DNA of 64,000 bases from Eubacterium sp. (GTDB lineage Bacteria > Bacillota > Clostridia > Oscillospirales > Acutalibacteraceae). The stretch is taken from positions 1 through 64,000 of the forward strand of contig JAFSRX010000066.1 in assembly GCA_017445905.1 (NCBI GenBank), read 5' to 3'. Shown here one piece after another: positions 60,770 to 64,000 of the stretch. The stretch's first letter is position 1, and the number at the start of each line of letters is the position of its first letter. Below the pieces are notes generated by a model. It made no database searches, had not been told where the DNA came from, and saw nothing but the letters and a program-made list of their open reading frames with translations. Made by a program: the position numbers and the translations under genes.

Positions 60770-60803
60770 TATTATTCTTCCTTGTTTGCCGTCAATATAA
60801 TCA

Positions 60804-60845
60804 AAGCGAAGCGACCCGAAACTATGCACTATGCCTCATGCACTA
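60804..60845 (+). repeat. Head/tail element supplying the rarA stop
   Basis: Head AAGCGAAGCG (60804-60813), ACCCG, then ACTATGCACTATGCCTCATGCACTA-type units; the last encodes the complement of the rarA TAG stop (60843-60845). Confidence 0.65.
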
Positions 60846-62105
60846 TTTCTTTATCTTGTCCCAGTATGCCTTAAACGCCTGTTCGTTTTTGTTGTCGCCA
60901 AATTCATAGTATTTTGCATTTTTGATTTTATCGGGAAGATACTGCTGATTAACCCAGTGGTTAGGATAAGGATGGGGATAAACATAGTGTTGCCCTTTTA
61001 CCTCGGCATCTTCTCCGTCAAAATGCTTGTTCTGAAGCGTTCTCGGAATGGGTCCGATATTACCTCTTTTAATATCCGCCAAAGCCATATCAATAGCGTT
61101 TGCACCGCTGTTACTCTTTGGTGAGGTTGCAACAAGAATAACCGCATCGGCAAGCGGAATTCTCGCCTCGGGTAGGCCAACCATCTGAGCAGCATCAACC
61201 GCCGCTTTAACGATTGGAATTATCTGAGGATGAGCAAGTCCAACATCCTCACAGGCGCAGACCATAAGCCTTCTGCAGGCGCTGGGTAAATCCCCCGCTT
61301 CAAGCAATCTTGCAAGATAGTGAAGCGCTGCATCGGGGTCGGAGCCTCGCATACTTTTCTGATACGCTGAAACAATATCATAATGCTCGTCGCCGTCTTT
61401 ATCGTATCTCATAGAGGATTTCTGAGCAAGCTCCTCGGCAGTTTCAACGCTGATTATCTTCTTTCCGTTTTTTGCAGTTGTTGCAAGATAGCAGTTTTCA
61501 ACCGAGTTGAGCGCTTTTCTGACATCACCGCCGCAACCGACAGCAATTTTTCTTAAAACCTCATCGCTATACTCAATTTCAATATCATTTTCTTGAGAAA
61601 GAAAATCAAATCCTCTTTTAACCGCTGGAATTATTTCCTCGCTGTCTATGCTTTTGAATTCAAAAACTGTTGAACGCGAAAGAATAGCCGAATAGACATA
61701 AAAATAAGGATTTTCGGTTGTTGAAGCAATGAGGGTTATTTTTCCGTTTTCTATGTATTCAAGAAGACTTTGCTGCTGGCGCTTGTTAAAATACTGGATT
61801 TCATCAAGATAGAGAAGTATTCCGTTGGGCGCCGTGAAAGTATCTATTTCAGCAACAATATCCCTTATATCGCTCGTTGAAGCATTTGTTCCGTTTAGCT
61901 TTCTTAAAGCTCTTTTGGTTTTGTTTGCAATAATTGAGGCAACAGTTGTTTTTCCTATACCTGAAGGACCGTAAAAAATAAGGTTTGGAATTTCACCGTT
62001 TTCAATCATATTGTAAAGCGCCTTTCCTTCAGAGAGAAGGTGTTTTTGTCCAACAACCTCACTTAGCTCCGTAGGGCGCATTCTGTCTGCAAGGGGAGTA
62101 TTCAA
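60843..62105 (-). CDS. rarA: Replication-associated recombination protein RarA (MgsA)
   Basis: A 420-aa AAA+ ATPase acting at stalled replication forks. [17 protein letters not shown] at the N-terminus, Walker [12 protein letters not shown] near residue 44, Walker [17 protein letters not shown], sensor [10 protein letters not shown], then the C-terminal tetramerisation region ([32 protein letters not shown]-like). Full length. ATG overlaps the queH stop by 4 bases. Confidence 0.95.
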   Translation of the reverse strand: MNTPLADRMRPTELSEVVGQKHLLSEGKALYNMIENGEIPNLIFYGPSGIGKTTVASIIANKTKRALRKLNGTNASTSDIRDIVAEIDTFTAPNGILLYLDEIQYFNKRQQQSLLEYIENGKITLIASTTENPYFYVYSAILSRSTVFEFKSIDSEEIIPAVKRGFDFLSQENDIEIEYSDEVLRKIAVGCGGDVRKALNSVENCYLATTAKNGKKIISVETAEELAQKSSMRYDKDGDEHYDIVSAYQKSMRGSDPDAALHYLARLLEAGDLPSACRRLMVCACEDVGLAHPQIIPIVKAAVDAAQMVGLPEARIPLADAVILVATSPKSNSGANAIDMALADIKRGNIGPIPRTLQNKHFDGEDAEVKGQHYVYPHPYPNHWVNQQYLPDKIKNAKYYEFGDNKNEQAFKAYWDKIKK

Positions 62106-62740
62106 TTTTCTTCCTCCTTTGGATCCGTCTTACTCTGCCTGGAATAAATACATCCGCAGAAATTCTGGCGGTATAAATCATATTCGCGGCTGAGTTCAAT
62201 AGAGCGTTTATAGCCCTCTCTCTTTTTAAAATCAGAGGGGAGCCATTTAACGCCGTATTTTTCAGCAATTTCAAATCCGATTTCATTGATTTTCTGAGAG
62301 TTTTTCAGCGGACTGATTGAAAGCGTTGTGCAAAAATAATCAAAACCTTTTTCCTTTGCAATCTCAGCTGTTTTTTCAAGTCTTAAACGGTAGCATTTAA
62401 AACATCTTTCGCCGCCCTCTTTAATATTTTCAAGACCTTTTGCAATCTCATAAAAATCAGAAGGTTTATATTCACCCTTTACCAGTGAGATTTTATTCTT
62501 CGCAGGAAGCGCTTCAATAAGTCTTTTTTGTTCTTCAAATCTCTTTTCAAATTCCTCTTTCGGAGAAATATTCGGATTATAATAGAAAACGGATATCTCA
62601 AAAAATTCACTCAGATATTCAAGCGTATAGCTTGAACAAGGGGCGCAGCAGCTATGAAGCATTAGCCTCGGTACTGTGCCCTTTGTCTGATTATCAAGAA
62701 TGATTTTATCCGTTTCTTTCTGAAAGTTTATTTTGTTCAT
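62102..62740 (-). CDS. queH: Epoxyqueuosine reductase QueH
   Basis: A 212-aa QueH (DUF208) enzyme for the last step of queuosine tRNA modification, replacing the cobalamin enzyme QueG. Conserved cysteines: MLHSCCAPCSSY near residue 27, ERCFKCYRLRL near 110 and NFCGCIYS near 193, which bind the Fe-S cluster and metal. No other queuosine genes in the window. Lies 4 bp after the murein hydrolase gene. Confidence 0.94.
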   Translation of the reverse strand: MNKINFQKETDKIILDNQTKGTVPRLMLHSCCAPCSSYTLEYLSEFFEISVFYYNPNISPKEEFEKRFEEQKRLIEALPAKNKISLVKGEYKPSDFYEIAKGLENIKEGGERCFKCYRLRLEKTAEIAKEKGFDYFCTTLSISPLKNSQKINEIGFEIAEKYGVKWLPSDFKKREGYKRSIELSREYDLYRQNFCGCIYSRQSKTDPKEEEN

Positions 62741-62744
62741 TTTA

Positions 62745-64000
62745 TTATTTTGATAAGTAGTTTTTCGGGTTAACCTTTGCGCCGTTTATTATAACTTCAA
62801 AGTGGCAGTGAGGTCCCGTTGAGTTTCCTGTTGAGCCGGATTTTGCTATCTGCTCGCCTTTCTTAACGCTTTGACCAACGCTGACAAGAATTGATGAATT
62901 ATGAGCATAAAGAGTAACAATCTTTCTTCCGCTGGCATCCGTTCCGTGGTAAACCATAATATAGTAGCCGTATGAATAATTAAGACGCTTAACCTTGATA
63001 ACTATTCCCTTTTGCGCCGCAACAATTTTTGAACCTGTCGGACAGGGGAAGTCTATTCCTGTATGCGCTCTTCCGTTTCTATAGTGTCCGAAAACCTGGG
63101 AAACGCCGTAATGTCCCGGAGCAGGATAGGTTAAATTCAGTACTGCGTTTGATCTGCTATAAAGATTTGAGCCGTCTGACTCAGGCTTTTGAACTTTATT
63201 CGGGTCGTGTTCGGCATCCGCAGCAGTTGTAACCTCATCAGGAGCTTTCAATCCGCTCAAAAGCGCATCAATCTCATTGTTAACGCTTTTAACAAGCTCT
63301 TCATCCTCGTTTCTGAACTCGGTATATAACTGAGTTTTTGCAGTATATTCGGCAAAAAGGCTATCGCTTTGTGCTCTGCTTTCAGCAAGACTGATTTTCT
63401 TTGAAGCAATTTCTTCCTGTTTGCTCTCTACGGACTGTTGCTGCTTCTCGCTTTCCTTTTTCTTTGCGGAAAGCTCTTTTTGAGCTTTTAAAACCTCTGC
63501 TTTTTTTGCGTTAAGACCGTCCTGACGGGTTATTATCTGTTCCATCTTGGCATTAACGCGTTTAAGTAGTTTTGCATCACTTCTTGAAACCGCTCTGATC
63601 ATCTCAATACGGTTTATGAACTGAGCGAGATCCTTGCTTGTAAGAAGCGCCGCTAAGATACTTGTTCCGCCGCTGATATACACAGCCCTGATACGCATAC
63701 AATATGCATTATAGGTTGAATTAAACTCATCATTGAGCTTGTCAAATTCCTTTTTAGCCTCTTCATACTCCTTTTCAAGACCCTTGAGCTCCTTTTCAAG
63801 CGGCTTTATCTGTTTATTAAGTTCTTTTATCTTTTCCTGCGCCGAGGCAATCTGTTTATCTAGAACATTAAGCTCCTCATTGATATATCCGATTTTTTCA
63901 TCGAGCGCATTTATGTATTCTTCCGTGACCTTGGCGTCCTCTTTAAAGCCTGCAAGAAGTTTTTCGCTTTCTTTCAGCTTTTTTTCGAGGTCTTTTCGCT
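62745..64000 (-). CDS. M23-family murein hydrolase (activator) with long coiled coil; 5' end outside the window
   Basis: At least 418 aa; the minus-strand frame is open to the right edge, so the start and any signal peptide lie beyond 64000. The N-terminal part seen is a heptad-rich coiled coil (KDLEKKLKESEKLL.., NEELNVLDKQIASAQEKIKEL), then a PcsB/EnvC-type CC segment around 63540-63710 (RIRAVYISGGTSILAALL), a second coil, and a C-terminal LytM domain: HTGIDFPCPTGS, VTLYAHNSSILVSVGQSVKKGEQIAKSGSTG and TGPHCHFEV (zinc ligands H..D and HxH). It probably cleaves or activates cleavage of septal peptidoglycan. Confidence 0.92.
   Translation of the reverse strand, partial: RKDLEKKLKESEKLLAGFKEDAKVTEEYINALDEKIGYINEELNVLDKQIASAQEKIKELNKQIKPLEKELKGLEKEYEEAKKEFDKLNDEFNSTYNAYCMRIRAVYISGGTSILAALLTSKDLAQFINRIEMIRAVSRSDAKLLKRVNAKMEQIITRQDGLNAKKAEVLKAQKELSAKKKESEKQQQSVESKQEEIASKKISLAESRAQSDSLFAEYTAKTQLYTEFRNEDEELVKSVNNEIDALLSGLKAPDEVTTAADAEHDPNKVQKPESDGSNLYSRSNAVLNLTYPAPGHYGVSQVFGHYRNGRAHTGIDFPCPTGSKIVAAQKGIVIKVKRLNYSYGYYIMVYHGTDASGRKIVTLYAHNSSILVSVGQSVKKGEQIAKSGSTGNSTGPHCHFEVIINGAKVNPKNYLSK

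Noticed and set aside
62745-63698. A complete M23 gene starting at the Met codon 63698
   Set aside because: The frame continues open to the window edge with coiled-coil sequence in phase. The internal Met is within the PcsB-type segment, so the gene is partial.

Overview
The window looks like chromosomal DNA of an anaerobic, plant-sugar-using member of the Clostridia (Bacillota), probably a gut Oscillospirales/Ruminococcaceae-type lineage. The evidence is AT-rich DNA, strong Shine-Dalgarno sites, near-consensus sigma-A promoters with 17-bp spacers, a CIRCE/HrcA heat-shock operon, an Rnf complex, hexuronate catabolism, a YqfC/YqfD sporulation pair and Clostridia-type secreted proteins. The species is not determinable from this window alone.

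Layout. 1-380: non-coding, packed with inverted repeats. 486-1236: a small XRE regulator and a C_GCAxxG_C_C protein. 1418-6954: two convergent operons (uxaC-kdgK-uxuB on +, uxuA-eda on -) that together encode glucuronate to pyruvate plus glyceraldehyde-3-phosphate. 7023-8433: yqfCD. 8470-9344: a Gx-transporter/NusG-II pair resembling EetB/EetA, divergent from mntP and a PAP2-SGNH fusion. 11959-14204: serC-serA. 14411-16697: three unrecognised genes. 16843-21221: murI-DUF1934-argS-radical SAM. 21490-26642: a 1020-aa secreted lectin-like protein, a small unknown protein behind a structured RNA leader, and an LCP cell-wall enzyme. 26681-27012: RNase P RNA. 27132-30069: iolJ-like aldolase, iolC-like kinase, PAP2 phosphatase. 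30117-31740: radical SAM enzyme plus membrane protein. 31937-38216: apbE and the complete rnfCDGEAB operon. 38494-42301: a Ser-rich beta-helix membrane protein, a kinase-like ATPase and a TauE permease. 42420-46557: murF, a deacetylase-fold protein and an alpha/beta hydrolase. 46624-51360: hrcA-grpE-dnaK-dnaJ. 51529-55661: a NUDIX / small multidrug exporter / nucleotidyltransferase / GH27 operon. 55889-58212: guaB and a GDPD-like protein. 58275-64000: a murein hydrolase (cut by the window end), queH, rarA, nth and a secreted transglutaminase-like protein.

How it fits together. Hexuronates and possibly inositol-derived sugars feed central metabolism. NADH/ferredoxin balance is handled by Rnf, whose RnfG and RnfD subunits need the neighbouring ApbE for covalent FMN; a Rex-like dyad sits upstream of the rnf promoter. 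Several surface proteins share clostridial fibronectin-like C-terminal modules.

The least expected features are non-coding. (1) A promoter-driven structured RNA of about 165 nt ends in an intrinsic terminator just before the start codon of an unknown gene (25112-25275). (2) A family of dispersed intergenic elements has a constant GAGCGNAGCG head and a locally variable tandem-repeat tail; the tail often abuts or supplies the stop codon of the neighbouring gene. (3) Two divergent promoters have back-to-back -35 boxes in one perfect palindrome, and one of the two transcripts is predicted to be leaderless. There is no CRISPR array, tRNA, rRNA, prophage or intact transposon that I can support.
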